Source of the DNA: DASSHA01 sp035693145
GTDB lineage: Bacteria; Chloroflexota; Limnocylindria; Limnocylindrales; CSP1-4
DNA length: 10,186 bases
Reading direction: 5' to 3'
NCBI GenBank assembly: GCA_035693145.1
Contig: DASSHA010000191.1
Coordinates: 1-10,186, forward strand
The notes below the pieces were generated by a model. That model was not told the DNA's origin, did no database searches, and saw nothing but the letters and a program-made list of their open reading frames with translations. The translations under genes were made by a program, and so were the position numbers. Shown piece after piece: positions 1 to 6,038 of the stretch; position 1 is the first letter of the stretch, and every line of letters begins with the position of its first letter.

Positions 1-1865
1 ATCAGGTCGCCTTCCTCGATGTCGTGGAAGTTGGCCAGCCCGATGCCGCACTCGAAGCCCGTCGCGACCTCCCGGACGTCGTCACGGAAGCGCCGCAGCG
101 ATTCGATCCGGTCGCTCGCGATGACCTTGCCCGAGCGGTAGACCCGGGCGCCGCCACGGACGATCCTGCCCTCGTTCACGTAGCAGCCGGCGATGACCGT
201 GCTCTTCCCGACGCGGAAGACCTGGCGAACCTCGGCGCGACCCTCGACGACCTCCACCTGCTCGGGCTCGAGCAGGCCCTTGAGGGCCGCGTCGATGTCG
301 TCGCTGAGCTTGTAGATGATGTCGTAGAGCCGGACGTCGACGCCCTCGGCGTCGGCCGCCCGGCGGGCGGTGTCGGTGATCGAGGTGTTGAAGCCGACGA
401 CGATCGCGTCCGATGCCGTCGCGAGCATGATGTCGTTGTCGGTGATGTCCCCGGCGCCCTCGTGGAGGACGTTGATCCGGACCTCGTCGGTCGAGAGCTG
501 GTCGAGCGAGTGGGTGATCGCCCCGAGCGAGCCCGAAACGTCGGCCTTGAGGATGATCCGGAGCTCCTTCGCCTGACCTGCCTGGACCTGGCGGAAGAGA
601 TCCTCCAGCGTCGCACGACCGCTGCCGTCGCCGCCCTTCGCGGCCGCGTCGGCGCGGCGCGACTCGACGAGCCCACGGGCCGCCTTCTCGTCGGCGACGA
701 CGCGCAGCACGTCGCCGGCCTCCGGTACGTCCTGGAGACCGAGCACCACGACCGCGCTCGCGGGACCGGTCTTCGTCAGCCGCTTCCCGGTCGCGGTCTC
801 GAGTGCCCGGACCTTGCCCCACGTCTCGCCCGCGACGATGATGTCGCCCACGCGCAGCGTGCCGGTCTGGATGACGGCCGTGGCGACGGCGCCGCGACCC
901 TTCGAAAGCTGTGCCTCGATGATCGTCCCGACGGCCGACCGCGCGGGATTCGCGCGCAGTTCCTGGAGGTCCGCGACCAGGAGGATCATCTCCTCGAGCG
1001 CCTCGATCCCCTCCCCGGTCCGTGCCGAGACCGACACGATCGGCACGTCGCCGCCGTAGTCCTCGACGATGACACCGGCCTCGGACAGCTCCGTCTTGAC
1101 CCGATCGGGGTTCGCGTCCGGCTTGTCGATCTTGTTGAGCGCGATGATGATCGGCACCTTCGCCGCGCGCGCGTGGTTGATCGCCTCGAGCGTCTGGGGC
1201 ATGACGCCGTCGTCCGCGGCGACGACGATGATCGCGATGTCCGTCACCCGGGCACCGCGGGCGCGCATCGCCGTGAACGCCTCGTGGCCGGGCGTGTCGA
1301 GGAAAACGATCTTGCGACCGTCCTTCGCGACCTCGGACGCGCCGATGTGCTGGGTGATCCCGCCCCGCTCACCGGCGGCCACGGTCGTGCTCCGAATGGC
1401 ATCGAGCAGGCTCGTCTTGCCGTGGTCGACGTGGCCCATCACGGTGACGATGGGTGCCCGGGGCTGGAGGTCGTCCTGCGACTCCTCCTCGAACAGGACC
1501 TCCTTGGCGGCCTCGGGTGTCGGCGCCTCGCCGTCCGTCTCCGCGTGCGTCCCGTTCACGGAGGCCGCGACCGGCTCCGCGATCTCGTAGCCCAGCTCAC
1601 CGGCGACGAGCGAGGCGGTATCGCGGTCGATGAGCTGGTTGATCGTGGCGAAGATCCCGCTCTTGATGAGCTCGCGGATGACGTCCGCGACGTTGACGCC
1701 GAGCAGCGAGGCGAGGTCCTTGACCGTGATCGTCGCCGGCAGCTCGATCGCGCCGCGCTCACGCGGATCCGCGACCTGGACGGCCGCGCCCGAAAATGCT
1801 CCGTCGCGGCGCGGCGGCTTGCGCGGGCCGCGACGGCCGCGGGTGCCGCTCCTACTTCGTGCCAT
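1..1865 (-). CDS. infB: Translation initiation factor IF-2 (3' end cut by window edge)
   Basis: IF-2 is the GTPase that brings fMet-tRNA to the 30S P site and promotes 50S joining. I read 621 codons; the sequence leaves the window just after a GDL that matches the start of the last dozen residues of E. coli IF-2, so only about 10-15 residues are missing. Visible order: a basic Arg-rich head (1-21), one IF2_N-like helical module (about 40-90), an acidic linker, the G domain with GHVDHGKT (144-151), DTPGH (190-194), NKID (244-247) and SVSA (278-281), then domains II, III and IF2-C. The ATG start at 1865 has GGAGG five bases upstream and lies inside the last codons of ylxR (14-base overlap). The N-terminal half is very short compared with E. 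coli (890 residues). Identification is certain. Confidence 0.97.
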   Translation of the reverse strand, partial: MARSRSGTRGRRGPRKPPRRDGAFSGAAVQVADPRERGAIELPATITVKDLASLLGVNVADVIRELIKSGIFATINQLIDRDTASLVAGELGYEIAEPVAASVNGTHAETDGEAPTPEAAKEVLFEEESQDDLQPRAPIVTVMGHVDHGKTSLLDAIRSTTVAAGERGGITQHIGASEVAKDGRKIVFLDTPGHEAFTAMRARGARVTDIAIIVVAADDGVMPQTLEAINHARAAKVPIIIALNKIDKPDANPDRVKTELSEAGVIVEDYGGDVPIVSVSARTGEGIEALEEMILLVADLQELRANPARSAVGTIIEAQLSKGRGAVATAVIQTGTLRVGDIIVAGETWGKVRALETATGKRLTKTGPASAVVVLGLQDVPEAGDVLRVVADEKAARGLVESRRADAAAKGGDGSGRATLEDLFRQVQAGQAKELRIILKADVSGSLGAITHSLDQLSTDEVRINVLHEGAGDITDNDIMLATASDAIVVGFNTSITDTARRAADAEGVDVRLYDIIYKLSDDIDAALKGLLEPEQVEVVEGRAEVRQVFRVGKSTVIAGCYVNEGRIVRGGARVYRSGKVIASDRIESLRRFRDDVREVATGFECGIGLANFHDIEEGDL

Positions 1866-2133
1866 TCATGCCTCCCTCGATGGTGTTCGTGTCAGGGTCG
1901 CCTCCGAGCGCAGCTCGGAGCGCTCCCGCGACCGGGGCGCCGAGCGCTTTCGCCAGGACCGCCGGTGTGGCGGCCCGGGCTCGACAGGCGGGATCGTTGC
2001 AGACGTATGCACCGCGACCCGGGAGCCGACCGGACGGGTCGACGGCGACCGATCCGTCGGGCGTCCGAACCACCCGCAGCAGCTCACGCTTCGGTCGCGC
2101 GGTGCGGCAGACGATGCAGGTCCTTGTCGGCAC
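1852..2133 (-). CDS. ylxR: YlxR/RnpM family RNA-binding protein
   Basis: This 93-residue protein belongs to the YlxR family (DUF448), found between nusA and infB in many bacteria. The Firmicutes member has been described as an RNase P modulator (RnpM), and a nucleoid or transcription role has also been proposed; which applies here is unknown. Family features seen: TCIVCR at the N-terminus, RELLRVVR (16-23), VDPSGR (31-36) and the hallmark GRGAY (39-43). Four cysteines, C6, C9, C45 and C50, form two pairs that could bind a metal, as in some high-GC members. The start is the GTG at 2133, 23 bases after the nusA stop; no strong Shine-Dalgarno is visible, so it probably depends on coupling to nusA. 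The last codons overlap the infB start. Confidence 0.93.
   Translation of the reverse strand: MPTRTCIVCRTARPKRELLRVVRTPDGSVAVDPSGRLPGRGAYVCNDPACRARAATPAVLAKALGAPVAGALRAALGGDPDTNTIEGGMNGTK
1871..1875 (-). promoter_or_regulatory. infB ribosome binding site inside ylxR
   Basis: GGAGG ends five bases before the infB ATG at 1865-1863. An in-frame ylxR ATG (1869-1867) lies between the motif and the infB start, but only the ATG at 1865 opens the IF-2 frame. The site fixes the infB start and lies within the ylxR coding end, so translation of the two genes is probably coupled. Confidence 0.75.
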
Positions 2134-2156
2134 CGGCCGACGCGGTCGTGCCGCGT

Positions 2157-3446
2157 CTACGATGCCACCTCCCCGTCGCCCGAGGCGGCGGAAACCGCCG
2201 CGCGCTTCGGCTTCGGGGTGGCCGCCTTCGACCGCGGCTTGGGAGTCGTCGTCGGGGCAGCCTCGCTGCCCGTCTCGTCCGGGCTCGGCGTGGATTCGGC
2301 GGTGATCGCCGCGGCCTCGGCCGGCGTCGACTCGACCGACTCAGCGGGTGGCTCCGCGACCGCATCGGCCGGAGCCTCGACCGGGGGTTCGATTGCCGCG
2401 CGCGCGGCCTCGGCCGCGGCAACGTCGCTCCGGATGTCGATCCGCCAGCCGGTGAGCTTTGCCGCCAGCCTGGCGTTCTGGCCCTCCCGGCCGATGGCGA
2501 GCGAGAGCATCCGCTCGGGGACGGTCACGGTGGCGATCCGCCGCTCCTCGTCGATCGAGACGTCGACGACCTGCGCCGGGCTGAGCGCGTTCGCGACGAA
2601 GACGGCCGGATCGTCGCTCCACGGGATGACGTCGATCTTCTCGCCGCTCAGCTCGGCCACGACGGCCTGGACTCGCGCGCCACGCTGGCCCACGGTCGCG
2701 CCAACCGGGTCGAGGCCGTCCTGGCGCGACGCGACCGCGACCTTGGAGCGGCTGCCCGCCTCGCGGGCGATCGCCTTGATCTCGACCGTGCCGGCATGGA
2801 TCTCCGGTACCTCGAGCTCGAACAGCCGGCGCAGGAAGCCCTTGTGCGTTCGGCTCACGAAGATCTGCGGCCCGCGCGTGGATCGGCGAACCTCGAGCAC
2901 GAATGCCTTGACGTTCTGGCCGATGCGATAGTGCTCGAGCGTCGACTGCTCGGTCGTCGCGAGGATCGCCTCGACGCCCTTGCCGACGTCGAGGATGATC
3001 GCCCGCGGCTCGACGCGATTGACCGTCCCGTTCATCAGCTCGCCCTCGCGATCCGCGAACTGGTCGAACACGACGTCGCGCTCGGCCTCGCGGAGCCGCT
3101 GCAGGACGACCTGCTTCGCCGTCTGGGCGTGGATCCGCCCGAACGCCTCCTGGTCGAGCTGCTCGTACTCGACGACGTCGCCCGACTTTGCCGTCGGCTC
3201 GTAGCGCTGCGCCTCGTCGATGCTGAACTCCGTCAGCGGGTCGATGACCTCGTCGACGACGGTGCGCGCCCGAAACACCCGGATCTTGCCGGTATCCGCG
3301 TCGATCCGGACATGGATGTCCTCGTCACCGTCGACTCGACGGTACGCGGACTCGATCGCCTCCTCGACGGTCCGAATGAGCTGCTCGCGCGGGACCTGCT
3401 TCTCGGCGTTCAGCTGGAGGAGGGCGCCCACGAAATCTCGGCTCAC
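2157..3446 (-). CDS. nusA: Transcription termination/antitermination factor NusA
   Basis: NusA binds RNA polymerase and nascent RNA, slowing elongation and modulating pausing, intrinsic termination and antitermination. From the GTG at 3446 the protein has 429 residues: an RNAP-binding N-terminal domain (1-125, with VPREQLIRTVEEA), an S1 domain (about 135-200, with ILDVGKGVEAIL), KH1 (about 225-285, with SRSKVAVAS and GATVGQRG) and KH2 (about 305-340, with LAIGREGQNARLAAKLTGW). A low-complexity Ala/Pro/Glu tail ending in basic PKPK-type segments follows (341-429). The acidic C-terminal repeats of E. coli NusA are absent. An ATG 48 bases further upstream is also in frame, but it has no Shine-Dalgarno and would add residues foreign to the family, whereas GGGAGG lies five bases before the GTG. 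It heads the nusA-ylxR-infB block and has its own apparent promoter and leader hairpin. Confidence 0.97.
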   Translation of the reverse strand: MSRDFVGALLQLNAEKQVPREQLIRTVEEAIESAYRRVDGDEDIHVRIDADTGKIRVFRARTVVDEVIDPLTEFSIDEAQRYEPTAKSGDVVEYEQLDQEAFGRIHAQTAKQVVLQRLREAERDVVFDQFADREGELMNGTVNRVEPRAIILDVGKGVEAILATTEQSTLEHYRIGQNVKAFVLEVRRSTRGPQIFVSRTHKGFLRRLFELEVPEIHAGTVEIKAIAREAGSRSKVAVASRQDGLDPVGATVGQRGARVQAVVAELSGEKIDVIPWSDDPAVFVANALSPAQVVDVSIDEERRIATVTVPERMLSLAIGREGQNARLAAKLTGWRIDIRSDVAAAEAARAAIEPPVEAPADAVAEPPAESVESTPAEAAAITAESTPSPDETGSEAAPTTTPKPRSKAATPKPKRAAVSAASGDGEVAS

Positions 3447-3451
3447 ATGCG

Positions 3452-3457
3452 CCTCCC
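3452..3457 (-). promoter_or_regulatory. nusA ribosome binding site
   Basis: GGGAGG ends five bases before the GTG at 3446-3444 and decides the nusA start. An out-of-frame ATG directly followed by TGA (3448-3443) sits between the motif and, overlapping, the GTG. A longer match, AAGGGAGGCGC, also precedes frr. Confidence 0.8.
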
Positions 3458-3494
3458 TTCGTCTCTCGCCGTCCGAACGCCCGATCCCCGACAT

Positions 3495-3519
3495 AAAGAA
3501 ACGTGGGGGTCACCCACGT
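3495..3519 (-). terminator. Rho-independent terminator or attenuator in the nusA leader
   Basis: On the minus strand, ACGTGGG (3519-3513), loop TGACC (3512-3508) and CCCACGT (3507-3501) form a perfect 7-bp stem. A flanking G-T pair is possible. The stem is followed at once by TTCTTT (3500-3495) and a further T-rich base or two. This is the layout of an intrinsic terminator for minus-strand transcripts. It ends read-through from ispG, but it also lies about 20 bases downstream of the predicted start of the nusA promoter and about 50 bases before the nusA GTG. Any transcript from that promoter must therefore pass it, making it a candidate attenuator. On the plus strand there is no T-run after the stem. 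Confidence 0.8.
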
Positions 3520-3536
3520 CAGGAGCGGCCGTTCAG

Positions 3537-3546
3537 TTCCCGGGAA
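3537..3546. promoter_or_regulatory. Palindrome over the predicted nusA start point
   Basis: TTCCCGGGAA is a perfect 10-bp palindrome immediately downstream of, and touching, the -10 box. A second copy of its core, TCCCGGGAA, occurs at 3596-3604 in the same orientation, 58 bases away on the other side of the promoter. The pair could be an operator for an unknown regulator. No known regulator is recognised. Confidence 0.3.
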
Positions 3547-3574
3547 GTATACACGCGGGAGCGTGGACGGCCAA
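3546..3574 (-). promoter_or_regulatory. Predicted sigma70-type promoter for nusA-ylxR-infB
   Basis: On the minus strand TTGGCC (3574-3569; 4 of 6 to TTGACA) and TATACT (3551-3546; 5 of 6 to TATAAT) are separated by exactly 17 bases. The predicted start is near 3540-3538, giving a leader of roughly 95 bases before nusA. It sits in the only gene-free gap of the window, in a local A/T pocket within otherwise GC-rich DNA. The evidence is consensus match and position only. Confidence 0.65.
3552..3565. promoter_or_regulatory. Inverted repeat inside the nusA promoter spacer
   Basis: CACGC-GGGA-GCGTG is a perfect 5-bp dyad with a four-base centre, lying wholly between the predicted -35 and -10 boxes. 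That position suits a regulator binding site, but a dyad this short can occur by chance. It could also be a small hairpin in the 3' end of the ispG transcript. Confidence 0.3.
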
Positions 3575-3615
3575 ACGCCAGATCGCCCGGACGGCTCCCG
3601 GGAACGTCGTCGGCG

Positions 3616-4875
3616 TCAGCCGGCGGCCGCGCCCGGCAACCGTTCGCCGGGGCGCGCGAAGCGCCGTGCGACGTAGTCCTCGAGGATCTGCTCGAACTCC
3701 CCGACGAGGCCGTCGCCACGCAGCGTCCGCAGGAGCGCCCCGTCGACGAAGACCGGCGCGACCGGCTCCTCGAACGTCCCCGGCAGCGAGATCCCGATGT
3801 CGGCGTGCTTGCTCTCGCCCGGGCCGTTGACGACGCAGCCCATGACCGCGACGCGAAGGTCCTCGACGCCCGGCCGCTCGTCGCGCCACGCCGGCATCCG
3901 TTCGCGCAGGTACTGCTGGATCTGCTGGGCCATCTCCTGGAAGAACGTCGAGGTTGTTCGGCCGCAGCCCGGACACGCCGACACTTGCGGGACGAACGAG
4001 CGGAGCCCGAGCGACTGGAGGACCTGCTGGCCGACCTCGACCTCCCGCTCGCGAGCGCCACCGGGCTCAGGCGTGAGCGAGACCCGGATCGTGTCACCGA
4101 TCCCGTCGGCGAGCAGCAATGCCAGCCCGGCGGTCGAGGCGACGATCCCCTTGTCGCCCATCCCGGCTTCCGTGAGGCCGAGGTGAAGCGGATAGTCGCA
4201 ACCGGCTGCGAGGCGCCGGTAGACGTCGACGAGGTCGCGGACCCCGGACACCTTGGCCGACAGGATGATCCGGTCGTGCGCCAAGCCGACCGTCTCCGCG
4301 AGCTCGGCGGACCGGAGCGCGGATTGGACCATCGCCTCGATCATCACGTCGCGGCTGTCGCGTGGCGTTGCCGAGCGCGCGTTCGCGTCCATCAGCTCGG
4401 TCAGGAGCTGCTGGTCGAGCGAGCCCCAGTTGACACCGATCCGGACCGGCTTGCCGTTCTCGATCGCGATCCGCACGATCGTGGCGAAATGCTCGTCGTG
4501 GCGCTTCGCGCCGACGTTGCCGGGGTTGATCCGGTACTTCGCGAGTGTTGCCGCCGTCTCCGGGAACTTCGCCAGCAGGGCGTGGCCGTTGTAGTGGAAG
4601 TCGCCGACGAGGGGAACATCGACCCCCAGGCCGCGGACCTTCCGGACGATCTCCGGAACCGCCAGCGCGGCAGCGTCGGTGTTGACGGTCACCCGTACGA
4701 GCTCGCTGCCGGCGTGAGCGAGCCGGGCGACCTGGAGCGCCGTGGCGTCCGCGTCCGCCGTGTCGGTGTTCGTCATCGACTGCACGACGATCGGGTGGTC
4801 GGACCCAACCGGAACGCCGCCGACGTCGACGGTGACGGTGCGGCGTCGGTCCGTCAGCATCCCCGCGGCCGTCAT
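3616..4875 (-). CDS. ispG: 4-hydroxy-3-methylbut-2-en-1-yl diphosphate synthase (IspG/GcpE)
   Basis: IspG is the cytoplasmic [4Fe-4S] enzyme that reductively converts methylerythritol cyclodiphosphate (MEcPP) to HMBPP, the penultimate step of the MEP isoprenoid pathway. The 419-residue protein shows the N-terminal TIM-barrel (PIVVQSMTNTDT at 29-40, GDFHYN at 91-96, INPGN at 116-120, GVNWGSLD at 147-154, HLGLTEAG at 231-238). The cluster ligands are C301 and C304 (CPGCGR), C347 (GCVVNGPGE) and E354. This is the short bacterial two-domain form, without the inserted middle domain seen in plants. The ATG at 4875 overlaps the rseP stop as ATGA and no Shine-Dalgarno is visible, so translation is probably coupled; an internal ATG six codons in is a weaker alternative. 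It works with dxr in the same run. The gap and terminator follow it. Confidence 0.97.
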   Translation of the reverse strand: MTAAGMLTDRRRTVTVDVGGVPVGSDHPIVVQSMTNTDTADADATALQVARLAHAGSELVRVTVNTDAAALAVPEIVRKVRGLGVDVPLVGDFHYNGHALLAKFPETAATLAKYRINPGNVGAKRHDEHFATIVRIAIENGKPVRIGVNWGSLDQQLLTELMDANARSATPRDSRDVMIEAMVQSALRSAELAETVGLAHDRIILSAKVSGVRDLVDVYRRLAAGCDYPLHLGLTEAGMGDKGIVASTAGLALLLADGIGDTIRVSLTPEPGGAREREVEVGQQVLQSLGLRSFVPQVSACPGCGRTTSTFFQEMAQQIQQYLRERMPAWRDERPGVEDLRVAVMGCVVNGPGESKHADIGISLPGTFEEPVAPVFVDGALLRTLRGDGLVGEFEQILEDYVARRFARPGERLPGAAAG

Positions 4876-6038
4876 CGAGCGCCGCCGCCGGCGATGTCGA
4901 AGTACGTGATCCAGACGAGGAAGGCCATGAGGACCGTGAATCCGAGGACGTACGTCAGCCGCTCGAGACGCAGCCCGAGCCGCGTGGCTGCGTCCGCGTT
5001 CACGCCGCGACCGGCCAGCAGCCGCGTGGCCCGCCCGGCGATCGCCTTGAGGGCGATGACGAGCATCCGACCACCATCGAGCGGCGGGAACGGGAGGACG
5101 TTGACGAGGCCGAGGTTGGCCGACAGGATCGCCGCGAGATAGAGCGTCGGGATCGGCCCGGTCTGCCAGAAGACGTCCGACACCTCGACCGCGATCCCGA
5201 CCGGCCCAGCCGCGGGCGGCGCCTCCGTTGGCCGGGAGACGATCGACTCGCCGAGCTGCCGAAGTCCGTCGAGGATGAGCCCGAAGGCGCTCGACAGCCG
5301 GCGGGCCGCGACGCCACCGGCCTCGATCGGTCCGCGATCGACGGTCGGACCGTCGGGACGCGCCTGGAGACCGCAGACGCCGAGTGGCGGCTCCTCGATC
5401 GGCGGCTGCTGATCGCAGATGGCGACGCTCGATCGCGTGCCCGGAGCCTGGAGTGAGATGCGCGCCTCCTGGGCCTGTCCGTCGCGGATGTAGCCGACCG
5501 TCACCACCCGGCCGGCGTACATCCGGAGATCGCCGGGCAGCGAACGGTCAGTCTCGAAGGCGTCGTAGCGCGTGCCGTCGACGGAGATGAGCCGGTCGCC
5601 CGGCTGGAGTCGCGCTTCCGCTGCCGGCGACCCGGGCACCGTCGAGCCGATCGTCCAGCTCTCGGTCGGGTTCGCGAGCCAGGCGATCAGCCAGAAGATG
5701 ACGAACGCGAGCAGGACGTTCATGGCGACGCCGGCGACGAGCACGAGCTCGCGGACGACGAGGTTCGCGCGGCCGAAGGAGCGCGGGTCGTCGGACTCGC
5801 CGTCCTCGCCCTCGAGCCGGACGAAGCCGCCGATCGGCAGCCAGTTGAGCGTCCAGAGGGTCTCGCCCTCGTTCGCCAGGACCTTCGCCCGGGGCGGGAA
5901 GCCGATGCCGAACTCGTGGACGCGGATGCCCGCCAGCCTCGCGGTCACGAAGTGGCCGAGCTCGTGGACGATGACGAGGACGCCGAGGATGAGGATGAAC
6001 AGGACGATCCCGATCGCGCCCTGGAAGAGCTCGATCAC
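4872..6038 (-). CDS. rseP: Site-2 intramembrane zinc metalloprotease, RseP/MMP family
   Basis: This is an M50B site-2 protease that cleaves transmembrane segments of anti-sigma factors and signal-peptide remnants within the membrane. It has 388 residues. The first membrane helix (about 8-28) carries the zinc motif HELGH (25-29). A second helix spans about 94-122. One PDZ domain follows (about 128-195, with GSPAAEARLQPGD). The third zinc-ligand region is NVLPFPPLDGG (313-323), and a last helix covers about 362-380. E. coli RseP has two PDZ domains; this one has a single PDZ followed by a Pro-rich stretch with two cysteines, C208 and C222, on the outer face. The GTG at 6038 overlaps the dxr stop as GTGA. 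Family assignment is certain; the substrate is unknown. Confidence 0.95.
   Translation of the reverse strand: MIELFQGAIGIVLFILILGVLVIVHELGHFVTARLAGIRVHEFGIGFPPRAKVLANEGETLWTLNWLPIGGFVRLEGEDGESDDPRSFGRANLVVRELVLVAGVAMNVLLAFVIFWLIAWLANPTESWTIGSTVPGSPAAEARLQPGDRLISVDGTRYDAFETDRSLPGDLRMYAGRVVTVGYIRDGQAQEARISLQAPGTRSSVAICDQQPPIEEPPLGVCGLQARPDGPTVDRGPIEAGGVAARRLSSAFGLILDGLRQLGESIVSRPTEAPPAAGPVGIAVEVSDVFWQTGPIPTLYLAAILSANLGLVNVLPFPPLDGGRMLVIALKAIAGRATRLLAGRGVNADAATRLGLRLERLTYVLGFTVLMAFLVWITYFDIAGGGAR

Noticed and set aside
3447..3494. Reading nusA from the ATG at 3494, 16 codons earlier.
   Set aside because: No Shine-Dalgarno precedes it, the added residues do not match NusA, and its start lies against the T-run of the hairpin. 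GGGAGG sits at ideal spacing to the GTG at 3446.
24..3830. A plus-strand open frame of 1268 codons running opposite infB, ylxR, nusA and the start of the ispG end.
   Set aside because: Its codons are aligned with those of infB and nusA, so it stays open because these genes avoid TTA, CTA and TCA codons. The product is a low-complexity Arg/Asp/Leu-rich string with no domain, it crosses a terminator and promoter, and no start signal was seen.
3220..5142. A plus-strand open frame of 640 codons opposite nusA, the gap and ispG.
   Set aside because: It is a shadow of ispG and nusA and runs through the regulatory gap; no recognisable domain.
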